A stretch of DNA of 64,000 nt, taken from NCBI GenBank assembly GCA_964490765.1, contig CAZBDV010000005.1, forward strand, positions 50,278 through 114,277, written 5' to 3'. A model generated the notes under the pieces. The model saw only the letters and a list, made by a program, of their open reading frames with translations, was not told where the DNA came from and made no database searches. Shown in pieces: positions 8,668-18,613 of this stretch. This stretch comes from CAZBDV01 sp964490765. GTDB taxonomy: Bacteria > Cloacimonadota > Cloacimonadia > Cloacimonadales > JAJBBL01. How positions within the stretch are numbered: the first letter of the stretch is position 1; the number at the start of each line of letters is the position of its first letter. The position numbers and the translations under genes were made by a program.

Positions 8668-9600
8668 TTAATAGTGGACGAATTTTTCCATCCGCTTCTG
8701 AATAATGGTCAGAATAAGTATTATCAGGAATAATACCAGAGCAATCGCACTGGCATAACTGAGATTCTGTGCTTCACCGAAACCCTGTTCGAATATATAA
8801 TAAACTATGACCTTCGTAGTTCCCAGTGGACCACCAATTGGGGGACCGGTCATCATATATACCTGCGCAAAGACCTGGAAAGTTACAATCGTGGTCATTA
8901 TTAGGACATAGAAGGTTGTCGGAGAAATCAGTGGGAGTGTGATTTTGAAGAATTGTTTTACCTTGCTGGCACCATCGATATCAGCTGCTTCGTAATATAC
9001 CCTGGGAATATTCTGTAAGCCTGCCAGATAGATGATTGCATTATACCCCGTACTCTTCCAAACCGTAACAATTATGATGGCAAAAAGAGCAAGTGAAGGG
9101 CCACCCAGGGCAGCAGGCAAATTTATACCGAGATTCTGGAAAAGGAGATGAAAGATACCATCACTCTCAGCAAGCCAACCTAAAGGTGCTATTCCTATCT
9201 TCTCGAGAAGGAAATTGGCCAGTCCACTCTGTTGATTAAATATGGTTCGCCAGACAATGGATACTGCTACCATAGAAGTTACAGTAGGTATGAAGTAAAC
9301 GGTGCGAAACAAACCTCTGAGGAAAGAGGCGGTATTCAACAGAGCAGCGAAGACCAGAGAGAGGATCACAGTAGTAGGTACCACAAATATAACCAGATAG
9401 AAGGTGTTGAGCATAGACTGCCAGTATTCGGGATCATGCATCATTAGCTGATAGTTCTCCAATCCAATAAATCCTGCAGGACCGGTTATAGTCCATTCGA
9501 AAAAACTTATCACAAATGACAATACGATCGGAATGAACCGGAATAATAGCAGGATAACGGTTGCCGGCAACAGGTAAAGATAGGGTGATAATTTTCCCAT
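8668..9600 (-). CDS. ABC transporter permease, MalF/UgpA-type (CUT1 sugar family)
   Basis: 310 residues from ATG at 9600, whose N-terminus MGKLSPYLYLLPA is the standard MalF/UgpA beginning. The frame stays open up to a TTG at 9684, but that TTG is part of a TTGTTGACATTGACA stretch with no Shine-Dalgarno site, so it is more likely promoter sequence; GGGAG precedes the ATG at 9600. The EAA loop is YYEAADIDGASKVKQFFKITLP, and about six TM segments are visible. It forms the importer channel with the adjacent MalG-type protein. Lies 145 bases after the DinG-type gene on the same strand. Confidence 0.88.
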   Translation of the reverse strand: MGKLSPYLYLLPATVILLLFRFIPIVLSFVISFFEWTITGPAGFIGLENYQLMMHDPEYWQSMLNTFYLVIFVVPTTVILSLVFAALLNTASFLRGLFRTVYFIPTVTSMVAVSIVWRTIFNQQSGLANFLLEKIGIAPLGWLAESDGIFHLLFQNLGINLPAALGGPSLALFAIIIVTVWKSTGYNAIIYLAGLQNIPRVYYEAADIDGASKVKQFFKITLPLISPTTFYVLIMTTIVTFQVFAQVYMMTGPPIGGPLGTTKVIVYYIFEQGFGEAQNLSYASAIALVLFLIILILTIIQKRMEKFVHY

Positions 9601-9745
9601 AAACGCTTCAGTCTCCCAATATACTCTCTGTTTCTCCAGTAAAAACAATGACAGTTTCAGAAATTGAATTGTCAATGTCAACAATTCTTTTACAAATCTC
9701 AGGAGTTAAGGAAGAGAGGTCGCCTATCTGATTAAGGCGAGGAGA

Positions 9746-12733
9746 TTAGATTTTAAACCAGCTTGAGACCAGATCAGAAATCTCTACCAGTGTAGTGGCA
9801 TTATAAATCTTAGTCGGGATAATTTCTCTGAAATATACTCCGTAATATTTGTTAATCACTCGGCTATCGGCTATGAGGATGATTCCTCGGTCCTTCTTGT
9901 TACGTATCAACCTGCCAAAACCCTGTCTGAATCTAAGCATAGCGTTGGGAAGGGTGGAATGCATAAAGGGATCCTTCCCCTCTCTTCTCAGTTTCTCGTA
10001 ATATGCTTCTATAATCGGTTCTGTCGGAACCTGGAAGGGGAGTTTATAAAGAATCAGAAGTGATAATGATTCACCAGGGACATCGACTCCCTCCCAGAAT
10101 GAACTTGTGCCGAGCAAGACAGCTCTACCATTAGCCTTGAATTCATTAAGTGTTACTGTACGACTCTGACCTCTGCCCTGGGCCAGAAGCAGTATTTCCT
10201 TCTTATAAAATTCCTCACTGATATGATCATAGACTCTGTTGAGGTCTTTATAGGAGGTAAAGAGTACCATAGATCCCACACCGGCACTGTAGATAGTTGT
10301 CTTCAACAGTTCGATACTCTGTGGAGTAAAATACTCATCAGACGGTGCTGGAAGATATCCGGCTGCAACTACCAGAGTCTGTTTATCATAGTCAAAAGGA
10401 GAAGGAATGATCAGTTCTGATATCTCTTTCTCTTCAACAAAATCAAGGCCCATGCGGAGAGAGAAATACTTGAAACTACCTCTGAGAGCAAGGGTGGCTG
10501 AGGTAAATATTAACGAATTCATCCGAGAATAGAGAATTTTCTTGAGATAATCGGCAACTTCCAGAGGGGCATAGTTGATAACTCCTGAGGGAGTATTCGG
10601 ATCAACAGATGTAAAACTACTCAACCAGAGAACAAAATTTTCCAGATCCGGTTCTCTGAGTATTTTTAACGCCTCAACCAGGTCCTTAACCTTTTCCAGA
10701 GCACCCGATAATTTATCCTGATGCTCATCATAATCGTTGATCTGTTGTTTGCTTAATTGCTGAAGATGTTGAGAGAGGCTGAAGAGTTTACTCTGTAGTA
10801 TTGTTAAGAAGGATATCTGTTCATCTATTTTTGCAGAGAGTTCCTGATCGAATTTCTTGATTCGTAACTTTCCGAAACTACCACTGTTCTTCACTTGATC
10901 AGCAATCTGCTTGAAGAAATCACTGATAGGTTGTCTCTTTTCGTCTAAAGCAAAAATAATATGATCAATATCATGCTGCATCATACTCTTCTTACCACTG
11001 TCTATGACACTCTTTTGTATGTCACCTTTCAGGTTAGGTAAGATACCTGTTTGCAGCTTTCTACGAATATTGATATGAGCAAGCTGCTGAAAAAAACTGT
11101 TCAAATCTGTATAGGAGATTGAAATTCCCAGATAACTGGATGCCATTTCCGGCAGGTTGTGTGCCTCATCAATTATCAAATAGTTGTTTTCTTCTTTACT
11201 GAACCGGTCATAACTCAGATCGGTCAATAAGAGAGAATGGTTGGTCACTACCAGACTTGACCTTTCTGCCTTTTGTCGGACATTCATATAATAACAACGG
11301 CTATGTTCGGGACATTTCCTTCCTGCACAGAAATACCGTTCGGAAGAAAGTTTACGCCAGAGAGTTGAATAATGCCGACGGCTATCCGTATCGGAATCCC
11401 GGTAAAAAGAGCTGTTCTCGGCAATATCACCGGAACGGGTATACCTCTGCCAGACAAGTAGATTGAGAAATAACGCTGCTTCATACTGGGTCAGCTGTTT
11501 ACGAAAGTTCTTCCTGATATCATTCCATTTGCGATAACAGAGATAGTTCTCCCTACCTTTCAGGATAACAGCCTGAAATGATATTGGAATGGATTCCTTG
11601 ATAATAGGGAGGTCTTTGAAAAAAAGCTGTTCCTGTAGGTTCTTTGTATTTGTAGAGACGAAAACCTTCGTTCCATTTCTATGAGCAAAATGAAGAGCTG
11701 GAATAAGATAGGCGAGAGTCTTACCTATTCCTGTCCCTGCTTCGACAACAAGAAATTCATCATTATGAAAAACTCTCTCAATTGCTTCTGCCATCTCTAT
11801 TTGGCCAGTGCGAAACTCATATTCCGGGAACTTGTTGGCCAGATAACCTTTGTGGCCGAAACTCTTATCAACAATAGAGGTTTCCTTCTCTGATTTTCCT
11901 GATTTTAAAGGGGGATCTGGAATAGTCGAGAAGAGAAGTCCATCGCTCTCTTCAGAGTCCTGAGCAACATCATTCTGAAACCAGTCTTCGGTCCTGATCA
12001 GATTATGTGATCCGGAAAAACCAAGTGATGGGGCGAGGGGAGATTCGTATAGGCTATGAGAGTCATCTTTATTGGGGTTAATAAGAGCAAATCGTCTCTG
12101 ATAGCTGACGATTTGTCGGAAATATTGCTCAAGATTGTTTCTCTGTTCTGCATATTCAGCCAGTTCAAGAAGTGAAGTGTTTAACTCAAAAGAGATATGA
12201 CCCAGTACGACTTCGGTCAGCTTGAGAAAGACATTACCGGTAATCAGGGCATCATTCAATGCTCTGTGGTATTGCTTGTCATCTTCTATTTGAAGAGCTC
12301 TGGCAACCGTTGCAAGTTTATGGTTGTTAAGAAAGGGAAAGTAAATCCTGCTGAGATCAAGAGTGTCATACACTGAATTACTCAATGATGGTAAAAGATG
12401 TAATGCTAGCTGATTCTGAATGAATCCGATATCGAATCTACTATTGTGACAGACCAGGCAATCCTTCTGGACAAATTCAAGAAGATCGGTGAGAGCCTGT
12501 TTAATACTCACACCCCTTTCCAGTTCATTTTCTCTGATACCTGTCAACTGTTTGATAAAGGTCGGAACCTCAGTCGTCGGCTTGACTAAAACAGCAAAAC
12601 GGCCAACCTCTGACCCCTCTCTAAATCTTACTGCCCCGATCTCTATTATCTCACACTTCTGTGGATCCAAGCCTGTAGTCTCAATATCCAAAGAGACAAA
12701 CGACTCTGAATTCCAGAATTCTTTATGCTCCAA
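9746..12733 (-). CDS. dinG: DinG-family ATP-dependent helicase with N-terminal DEDDh exonuclease domain
   Basis: 995 residues. Residues about 10-175 are a DnaQ-like 3'-5' exonuclease: SLDIETTGLDP (Asp, Glu), NSRFDIGF (Asp) and HRALNDA (His, Asp). From about 300 on is an XPD/DinG superfamily 2 helicase: GTGIGKT near residue 330, DEAH near 523, and motif VI QGFGRLIR. Four cysteines in XPD-like spacing (one in NYLCYRK near 399, then FCAGRKC and RCYY near 470-480) indicate a 4Fe-4S cluster. Likely role: unwinding damaged or structured DNA in repair. Starts at TTG, supported by AGGAG seven bases upstream. Follows the sigma-54 regulator by 40 bases. Confidence 0.9.
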   Translation of the reverse strand: MEHKEFWNSESFVSLDIETTGLDPQKCEIIEIGAVRFREGSEVGRFAVLVKPTTEVPTFIKQLTGIRENELERGVSIKQALTDLLEFVQKDCLVCHNSRFDIGFIQNQLALHLLPSLSNSVYDTLDLSRIYFPFLNNHKLATVARALQIEDDKQYHRALNDALITGNVFLKLTEVVLGHISFELNTSLLELAEYAEQRNNLEQYFRQIVSYQRRFALINPNKDDSHSLYESPLAPSLGFSGSHNLIRTEDWFQNDVAQDSEESDGLLFSTIPDPPLKSGKSEKETSIVDKSFGHKGYLANKFPEYEFRTGQIEMAEAIERVFHNDEFLVVEAGTGIGKTLAYLIPALHFAHRNGTKVFVSTNTKNLQEQLFFKDLPIIKESIPISFQAVILKGRENYLCYRKWNDIRKNFRKQLTQYEAALFLNLLVWQRYTRSGDIAENSSFYRDSDTDSRRHYSTLWRKLSSERYFCAGRKCPEHSRCYYMNVRQKAERSSLVVTNHSLLLTDLSYDRFSKEENNYLIIDEAHNLPEMASSYLGISISYTDLNSFFQQLAHINIRRKLQTGILPNLKGDIQKSVIDSGKKSMMQHDIDHIIFALDEKRQPISDFFKQIADQVKNSGSFGKLRIKKFDQELSAKIDEQISFLTILQSKLFSLSQHLQQLSKQQINDYDEHQDKLSGALEKVKDLVEALKILREPDLENFVLWLSSFTSVDPNTPSGVINYAPLEVADYLKKILYSRMNSLIFTSATLALRGSFKYFSLRMGLDFVEEKEISELIIPSPFDYDKQTLVVAAGYLPAPSDEYFTPQSIELLKTTIYSAGVGSMVLFTSYKDLNRVYDHISEEFYKKEILLLAQGRGQSRTVTLNEFKANGRAVLLGTSSFWEGVDVPGESLSLLILYKLPFQVPTEPIIEAYYEKLRREGKDPFMHSTLPNAMLRFRQGFGRLIRNKKDRGIILIADSRVINKYYGVYFREIIPTKIYNATTLVEISDLVSSWFKI

Positions 12734-12773
12734 TCTTCTACTCCTAAATTAAGCTAAAGATTATGTAATACTA

Positions 12774-15700
12774 CTATTTTTCAAGATCGTAGCGTTTGAT
12801 CTTCTTTATCAACCCCTGTCTACTCAATCCTAGTTCTTTAGCTGTCTGGGTCTGATTCCAGGCGTTATTCTGAAGTGCCTGTAATATCATATTCCTCTCT
12901 AACTCCTCAATTGCTTCCCTCAATACTGTCTTATTGCCAAGATCGACTGACTCTTCTGCAATGGATTGTCTGAAAATATCTTCCGAAAGATCAGAGGGTT
13001 TGATATAAGCATCGTTTTCTACCAGAGTTACTGCTCTTTCTATCTCATTTTCCAGCTGTCTGATATTACCGGGCCAGTCACAATTCATAAAGTATTTCAT
13101 AGCCTCATCAGTTATACCCTTAACGCTCTTATTCATCTTCTTGTTGTATTTATCTAGAAAATGTATAGCTAGAAGCGGAATATCAGATCTCCTCTCTTTT
13201 AAAGAGGGTACATCGATCTTTATAACGTTAAGCCGATAATAGAGGTCAAGCCTGAATTCTCCCTTTTCTATCTTCTCTTTAAGGGGGACATTGGTTGCAC
13301 AAATTACTCTGACATCAACCTTATTGGTTTTTGTCGAGCCAACACGCTTAATCTCTCCTTCCTGGAGGAAACGGAGTAGTTTAGCCTGTGTGGATAGACT
13401 GATATCGGCAATTTCGTCGAGGAAAAAGGTACCACCATCGGCAATCTCAAAGAGCCCCTTTTTTTCATATGTAGCTCCGGTAAACGAACCTTTGACATGA
13501 CCGAACAACTCACTTTCCAGGAGGGTTTCGGGAAGTGAACCACAATACTGGGCAACGAATTTCTTGTTCTTTCTTATACTGTTATAATGGATTGCCTTGG
13601 CTATAAGTTCTTTACCAGTACCACTTGGACCTTCAAGCAAAACGGTAGTAGGAACATCTTTGATCTTTTCGATTAAATCGAAAATCTCTCTCATCTTCTC
13701 ACTCTTACCTATTATATTAGTAAATATCTGCGGTGAGCTGAGCTCCTCTCTGATAGAGGCATGAGAGAGGGAGAGAGCTGAATGACGGAAATTCTCGATT
13801 ATAACAACCGCCTGGTTAGAGAGTGCATTCAGCAAGTTACAGATTCGTTCCGAGAAATAGTGAGAACCATGCTTGCTGAAGAGAAGTATAACTCCGAACA
13901 CCTGATTATGAAGACTCAGCGGAAAGGTTATGATGTTATTATACTCTGAGGCGAAGTGTGGTTGTTTATAGTTCTGGGGTTTATTCTCCTGCAGAGTCTT
14001 CTGAATGACGTTCATCATACTATCATAATCTTTGTCTTCGATCGAGAAATTGTTGAAGAGTTTATGCTCCCAGCTGTCGGGATGTGATCTGGTGTTATAT
14101 AGGCAGATTATCCCACCGTCTGCTTCTGCCAGATCTACAAAACTATCCAGGGTATATTCCAGAAGGTTATCAAATCTCGATATCGATTTCAGGTTCTGGG
14201 TTGTTTCGTTAAACTTGATCAGCAAAGATTCGTGTCTCCGGCTCTCCTTGATCTCTGGATCGAATGTCTTTTCAATCTTCTGGATAAATATATCATTCTT
14301 CTCTATAAGACTGATAGCACCATACTCTTTGAGTATCTTCTTATTATTATGAAGGATCTCAAGAGCCTGCTGCCATTCTTTGTTTTCATAGAGTATAGTT
14401 GCAAACTCATAGTTAGCCAGAGCAAGGTCATAATAATTCTTGGTTTCGACGAAAATTTTGATAGCCTTTTCAAAGTATTCCTGTGCTTTAGGCGGATTCT
14501 TTCGCTCCAGAAGTCCTTTGAGAAAATATGTCTGTCCAATAGCAAAATTGTTGTTGATCTCTTCGGCTAAGCTAAGTGCCTGATCTAAATAGTATGATGC
14601 ACTTTCATAATTACGGGAAAGAATGAAATAGTGTGCAATCTTATGACACCCCTCAATGATTTTGTCGTGGGCATTCAGAGCTTTAAAATAGTCGAGACTT
14701 TCAACAAGATACCCGTAGGCTTCGCTGAATTGTCTGAGGTGCGTCAACACACTACCCATGTTACCCCATATCTCAGCACGCTGGTACTCATCGTTTAGTT
14801 CACCGACTATATTGAAAGCTTTAAAGAACAGATCGTAAGCAAGCTCAAACTCACCGCGCCGTTCGTAAAGCTCACCGAGATTGTTATAAGACTTACATAA
14901 TCCTTCTATGAAGTCGTTCTTCTTTGATTTATCTATTGCTTCATTGTAGCATTCAATCGCCTTTGACCATTTACCGGATTTGAAACAGAGAGCTCCCTTG
15001 TTATTGAGTGCTGCTATCAGGTTCCGTAATAGATTAAAATTCCTCGCTATTTCCAGAGTCTTCTCAAAAGCCTCATCTGCTTTCTCGAACTCCCCATTAT
15101 CCATGTAGGTTACACCGATATTATTGTATATATTGCAGACGTTGTAACGGTCACTCAGCATCATCTTAATCTTCAGTGCTTCATTGAAGTACTTGAGTGA
15201 TTTCTTATAGTCTCCCCTGTCTTCCCAGAGTCCTCCCAGGTTATTGTAACAGACAGATATTCCATCCAGATTATATCTCTTCTTCTCCAGGTCGAGACTC
15301 TTAAGATAGTGCTCTTCAGCCTCTTTCCATTCACCTTTATACATCTTGAGAATACCCAGATTATTATTTATTGCTGCCTTTCCTGCTATATCAGAGATAC
15401 TCTCATAGTTTGAATAGGCTTCATTAAAGGCGACTTCTGCCTTATCCCACTGATTTGTATAGTAATGTATCTTACCTAATATTTTCTTTGTCTCTGCAGC
15501 AATGATCTTTCTCTGATGACTATCTGCAATGTTATCGTTTATTTTACCGATCTTCTCAATGTATTGTTTAGCCTCTTTATCGTTGTTGAGTTCTATGTTA
15601 ATCTCAGCCTGTAAGAGCATTAACTTACAGAGCCAGTACTTATCTTTCATCGATGCATAATATTTTTTGATCACCTCGAGAGCGTATGCATAAGAGTTCA

Positions 15701-17165
15701 TCCTGTAAAGGCTGTCAACCAATTCATAGACAATTTCTTCAGCAGGGATTTTGTGTTTTTTGGCAATATGCAGGCCTTCACGCAAGTTCTGACAGGTTGA
15801 TTCGAAACGATTCAACTTTTTATTGATCTTAGCCATTCTCAATTGAAGTGCAACTCTCTTATTATCCGATTTACACAACTTATTATGGAGGAGGGTTACT
15901 TCCATCAGATTATCATAATCATGCAAATATTCCAGAATGGTACTTACATGATCTATTGTATTATTATCAGGTACAGGTGCATCATTATCATACAGATAAC
16001 GGCTGATCTGATATGCTCCTCTCAGAAGGGGAATGTCTAACTGTTTATCATCAAGAAAACTGTCGACAAGTTGATAACTCTTCCTCCGTTTCTCTTTCTC
16101 CAGGTCAGCAAAATACTCTTTAAAACACTCCAATTTCATTATAACATAGCGAGAATCAGAAGATGTAGGTAATTTGCTCTTTCTCGTAGTTTTAGTTTCA
16201 GAACTGGTGGCAGGAAGTTGTTTTTCTGCTCCATATCCTGTGCTCTCTATTATCAATCTTTTAACCATTTTCTTTATAATCGCTTTCAGTTGCTCCGGAG
16301 TGATTTTTATCTCTTTCTGAGTGAAATATTGTTTGAGATTATCATCATTAGCATGCTTATCGAGAAGAAAGATCGCTTTCAGGACTTCCTGTTCCTTTTT
16401 TGACAGCCTGTTCAGGTTTTCAGCGTAGATCATTTTAACATATATATGTTTGTCAAGATAGCTTGTGAGATTGAACTCCTCATCTTTCCTCTCACTGTAA
16501 AACTCGTTCAGAATATACTCAATCAGATAGATGTTCCCCCTCGTTATATTGAATAAAATCTCAGCCTGAGCTTCGAGATCCTCCTCTTTCTGATTGAAAA
16601 ACTCTGAAAGAAGGAGAAGTACATTAGAAACATCAAATGATTCCAACTGTTCTTTGGTAGAAAATGGGAACAGTTCTTTCGTTGTGAATACGACGATCTT
16701 TAACTTGCAGCCAATGGCATACTGAACAAAATACTGCAAAAAATCTCTTGTGTATGTATCTAATAATTCGCCATTCTCAATAAGCAGAATAAGATCTTGT
16801 AGTTTATTACTCTTTCTCATCAATTCCGTGAGGAGAAAAAAGAAATCATACTTGAAGGATGTCTGTTCATCGATTGCCTGTTTCATTGTCTCTTCGAACG
16901 CTTTATTATCCAGATCAAAGATCAGTTTGAATACATTGCTGAATTGATTGATTTCAAATACTGAAGGATAATATAACTTAAAATCAGTTCCCTTCTCCTC
17001 TAACTGCTGACTGAGTTTGTTAAAGAGATAGGTCTTGCCTGAACCAGTGTCACCGATTATCTCTATCAATTCGCTACTCTGGTGATGCAGTTTTCTTTGC
17101 AATTCACTGATCAGATCACTCTTGCCAATATGCTGTAGAATTGTCTTATTGATAATGCTATTCAT
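12774..17165 (-). CDS. Giant sigma-54-dependent activator: NTPase-TPR-GAF-AAA+-Fis HTH
   Basis: About 1463 residues. Order: N-terminal P-loop NTPase resembling STAND/AAA sensors (GDTGSGKT near residue 40); winged-helix-like linker; a long array of tetratricopeptide repeats (roughly 420-960, e.g. AAINNNLGILKMYKGEWKEA); a GAF domain (about 990-1125); a sigma-54 interaction AAA+ domain (GPSGTGKE near 1178, GSFTGA near 1231, FFLDEI); and a Fis-type HTH at the C-terminus (QTAKELGLSRQGL). The FTGA core needed to contact sigma-54 is intact, so it should be a true enhancer-binding protein. The frame is open up to a TTG at 17222, but that TTG belongs to a TTGACA box; AGGA before the ATG at 17165 favours this start (17171 and 17183 are alternatives). 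Targets unknown; a sigma-54 promoter lies at 32556. Confidence 0.88.
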   Translation of the reverse strand: MNSIINKTILQHIGKSDLISELQRKLHHQSSELIEIIGDTGSGKTYLFNKLSQQLEEKGTDFKLYYPSVFEINQFSNVFKLIFDLDNKAFEETMKQAIDEQTSFKYDFFFLLTELMRKSNKLQDLILLIENGELLDTYTRDFLQYFVQYAIGCKLKIVVFTTKELFPFSTKEQLESFDVSNVLLLLSEFFNQKEEDLEAQAEILFNITRGNIYLIEYILNEFYSERKDEEFNLTSYLDKHIYVKMIYAENLNRLSKKEQEVLKAIFLLDKHANDDNLKQYFTQKEIKITPEQLKAIIKKMVKRLIIESTGYGAEKQLPATSSETKTTRKSKLPTSSDSRYVIMKLECFKEYFADLEKEKRRKSYQLVDSFLDDKQLDIPLLRGAYQISRYLYDNDAPVPDNNTIDHVSTILEYLHDYDNLMEVTLLHNKLCKSDNKRVALQLRMAKINKKLNRFESTCQNLREGLHIAKKHKIPAEEIVYELVDSLYRMNSYAYALEVIKKYYASMKDKYWLCKLMLLQAEINIELNNDKEAKQYIEKIGKINDNIADSHQRKIIAAETKKILGKIHYYTNQWDKAEVAFNEAYSNYESISDIAGKAAINNNLGILKMYKGEWKEAEEHYLKSLDLEKKRYNLDGISVCYNNLGGLWEDRGDYKKSLKYFNEALKIKMMLSDRYNVCNIYNNIGVTYMDNGEFEKADEAFEKTLEIARNFNLLRNLIAALNNKGALCFKSGKWSKAIECYNEAIDKSKKNDFIEGLCKSYNNLGELYERRGEFELAYDLFFKAFNIVGELNDEYQRAEIWGNMGSVLTHLRQFSEAYGYLVESLDYFKALNAHDKIIEGCHKIAHYFILSRNYESASYYLDQALSLAEEINNNFAIGQTYFLKGLLERKNPPKAQEYFEKAIKIFVETKNYYDLALANYEFATILYENKEWQQALEILHNNKKILKEYGAISLIEKNDIFIQKIEKTFDPEIKESRRHESLLIKFNETTQNLKSISRFDNLLEYTLDSFVDLAEADGGIICLYNTRSHPDSWEHKLFNNFSIEDKDYDSMMNVIQKTLQENKPQNYKQPHFASEYNNIITFPLSLHNQVFGVILLFSKHGSHYFSERICNLLNALSNQAVVIIENFRHSALSLSHASIREELSSPQIFTNIIGKSEKMREIFDLIEKIKDVPTTVLLEGPSGTGKELIAKAIHYNSIRKNKKFVAQYCGSLPETLLESELFGHVKGSFTGATYEKKGLFEIADGGTFFLDEIADISLSTQAKLLRFLQEGEIKRVGSTKTNKVDVRVICATNVPLKEKIEKGEFRLDLYYRLNVIKIDVPSLKERRSDIPLLAIHFLDKYNKKMNKSVKGITDEAMKYFMNCDWPGNIRQLENEIERAVTLVENDAYIKPSDLSEDIFRQSIAEESVDLGNKTVLREAIEELERNMILQALQNNAWNQTQTAKELGLSRQGLIKKIKRYDLEK

Positions 17166-17192
17166 ACCCATGATCCTACTCATTTTTGAATG

Positions 17193-17222
17193 ATTATTTT
17201 CAATCTCACTGTTTCTTGTCAA
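17193..17222 (-). promoter_or_regulatory. Predicted promoter of the sigma-54 activator gene
   Basis: Minus-strand TTGACA (17222-17217), 18-base spacer, AATAAT (17198-17193). The expected transcription start lies just upstream of the candidate ATGs at 17183, 17171 and 17165, giving a very short leader. Confidence 0.5.
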
Positions 17223-17355
17223 CTATTTTTACACGACCTGTAAAATACGGTTACAGTATGCTTTCAAATTGCCACTTCGCAGGAGTTGTTATGACAATTC
17301 TCTTTATGTTGTTTTCCTGCATAACCTGAAAACATCTGCTGCTTGTTGGCCAAGA

Positions 17356-17390
17356 ATTGGCATTTTACGATGAGAACAATACCTGCCAAT
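17356..17390. promoter_or_regulatory. Possible operator: ATTGGCA/TGCCAAT inverted repeat
   Basis: Perfect 7-base arms at 17356-17362 and 17384-17390 in the divergent region between the activator and the aldo/keto reductase, ending 13 bases before the -35 of the latter. A self-complementary TTGGCCAA lies just upstream at 17346-17353. Could bind a regulator; no binder is identified. Confidence 0.3.
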
Positions 17391-17403
17391 CGAAGAAAAG
17401 ATA

Positions 17404-17433
17404 TTGACAGAAGAATCACAGTAACATTATAAA
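17404..17433 (+). promoter_or_regulatory. Predicted promoter of the aldo/keto reductase
   Basis: TTGACA at 17404-17409 with TTATAA after 17 bases (17427-17432) or TATAAA after 18. The ATG at 17465 follows with a CGGAGGA Shine-Dalgarno site. The best sigma-70 match in the window. Confidence 0.6.
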
Positions 17434-17464
17434 AAATGTATTAGTAGAATAAACGGAGGATATC

Positions 17465-18595
17465 ATGCAGTATCGTCAGATGCCTAAATCCCCAGACAGG
17501 TTATCTATATTAGGTTACGGTTGTATGAGATTTCCCACGACAGAGAGTGGGCAGATAAAAGAGGACAAGGCTCTGGAACTCCTTCACTATGCTTACGATA
17601 GAGGGGTAAACTATTTCGATTCAGCCTGGAATTATCATCGGGGTGAGAGTGAACCTTTGTTAGGCAAATTTCTCGGTACTATAGACAGGGGAAAAGCCTT
17701 TGTAGCGACAAAGTTACCCAGCTGGGAGATCAAGAAAAGAGAGGATTTAGACAGGTATCTTGATGAACAGCTTGAACGTCTTCAGACTGACTACATAGAT
17801 TATTATCTATTACATTCTCTGAATAGTAAGAACTGGGAAAATCTTTTACAGCACGACATCCTCTCCTTTCTGGAAAAGGCTAAATCTTCAGGTAAAATAC
17901 GGTTTGCCGGTTTTTCATTTCACGATCATTATGAGATATTTTCACGGATTGTTCAATCCTGGACCTGGGATTTTACTCTCATCATGCTCAACTATCTGGA
18001 TACAGAATATCAGGCTGGACTTCAAGGCTACAAGCTGGCACTTCAAAATGATATGGGGGTATTGGTAATGGAACCCTTACGGGGTGGCAAACTTGTTGCA
18101 CCTGTTCCTGATGAGGTGAAGGATATCTGGCAAAAGAGCAGATACAAAGGTTCAATGGCTGACCGTTCTCTCCGCTGGGTCTGGAACTTACCCGGTTGCA
18201 CGACCGTCTTGAGCGGAATGAGTAACCTGGAGCAGTTAAAAGAGAATATTGATCTCGCCGGGCGACATAGAGCCAATGAGATCGATGAAGAAGAGTTGAA
18301 ACTCTATGCCAGTGCACGTCGCGAGTATATCAAAAGAATAGCAGTTCCCTGTACAGAATGCAGATATTGCTTACCCTGCCCTCAGGGAGTATTGATCCCA
18401 TCGGTCATAGGAGTATATAATGAAGCTGTTATGTTTGGAGACAGAGAGCGGCACAGGAAGGAATATTTTGATTTCATACCGGAGAAGGGTCGAGCTGATT
18501 GTTGTACCAGTTGTGGAGAATGTTTGCCAAAATGTCCCCGAAATATTGACATACCGGAAGTTATGAAGAAAATTGCCGGTTATTTTAAAGAGTAA
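17465..18595 (+). CDS. Aldo/keto reductase with C-terminal 4Fe-4S ferredoxin-like domain
   Basis: 376 residues, COG1453 type. The TIM barrel carries YGCMRFP, FDSAWNYHRGESE (catalytic Asp and Tyr region), ATKLPSW (catalytic Lys) and YYLLHSL (His). From residue about 297 is a cysteine-rich tail: CTECRYCLPCP and, near 346, CCTSCGECLPKCP, giving ligands for two Fe-S clusters. Such proteins are thought to be NAD(P)H- or ferredoxin-linked oxidoreductases; the substrate is unknown. Monocistronic, divergent from the sigma-54 activator, and convergent with the heptosyltransferase 18 bases downstream. Confidence 0.92.
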   Translation: MQYRQMPKSPDRLSILGYGCMRFPTTESGQIKEDKALELLHYAYDRGVNYFDSAWNYHRGESEPLLGKFLGTIDRGKAFVATKLPSWEIKKREDLDRYLDEQLERLQTDYIDYYLLHSLNSKNWENLLQHDILSFLEKAKSSGKIRFAGFSFHDHYEIFSRIVQSWTWDFTLIMLNYLDTEYQAGLQGYKLALQNDMGVLVMEPLRGGKLVAPVPDEVKDIWQKSRYKGSMADRSLRWVWNLPGCTTVLSGMSNLEQLKENIDLAGRHRANEIDEEELKLYASARREYIKRIAVPCTECRYCLPCPQGVLIPSVIGVYNEAVMFGDRERHRKEYFDFIPEKGRADCCTSCGECLPKCPRNIDIPEVMKKIAGYFKE

Positions 18596-18613
18596 TATAA
18601 TCATCATTTAGTT

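Noticed and set aside
17356..17375. TTGGCATTTTACGATG as a sigma-54 promoter for the aldo/keto reductase
   Set aside because: -24 half present but no GC at -12; a strong sigma-70-type promoter lies downstream.
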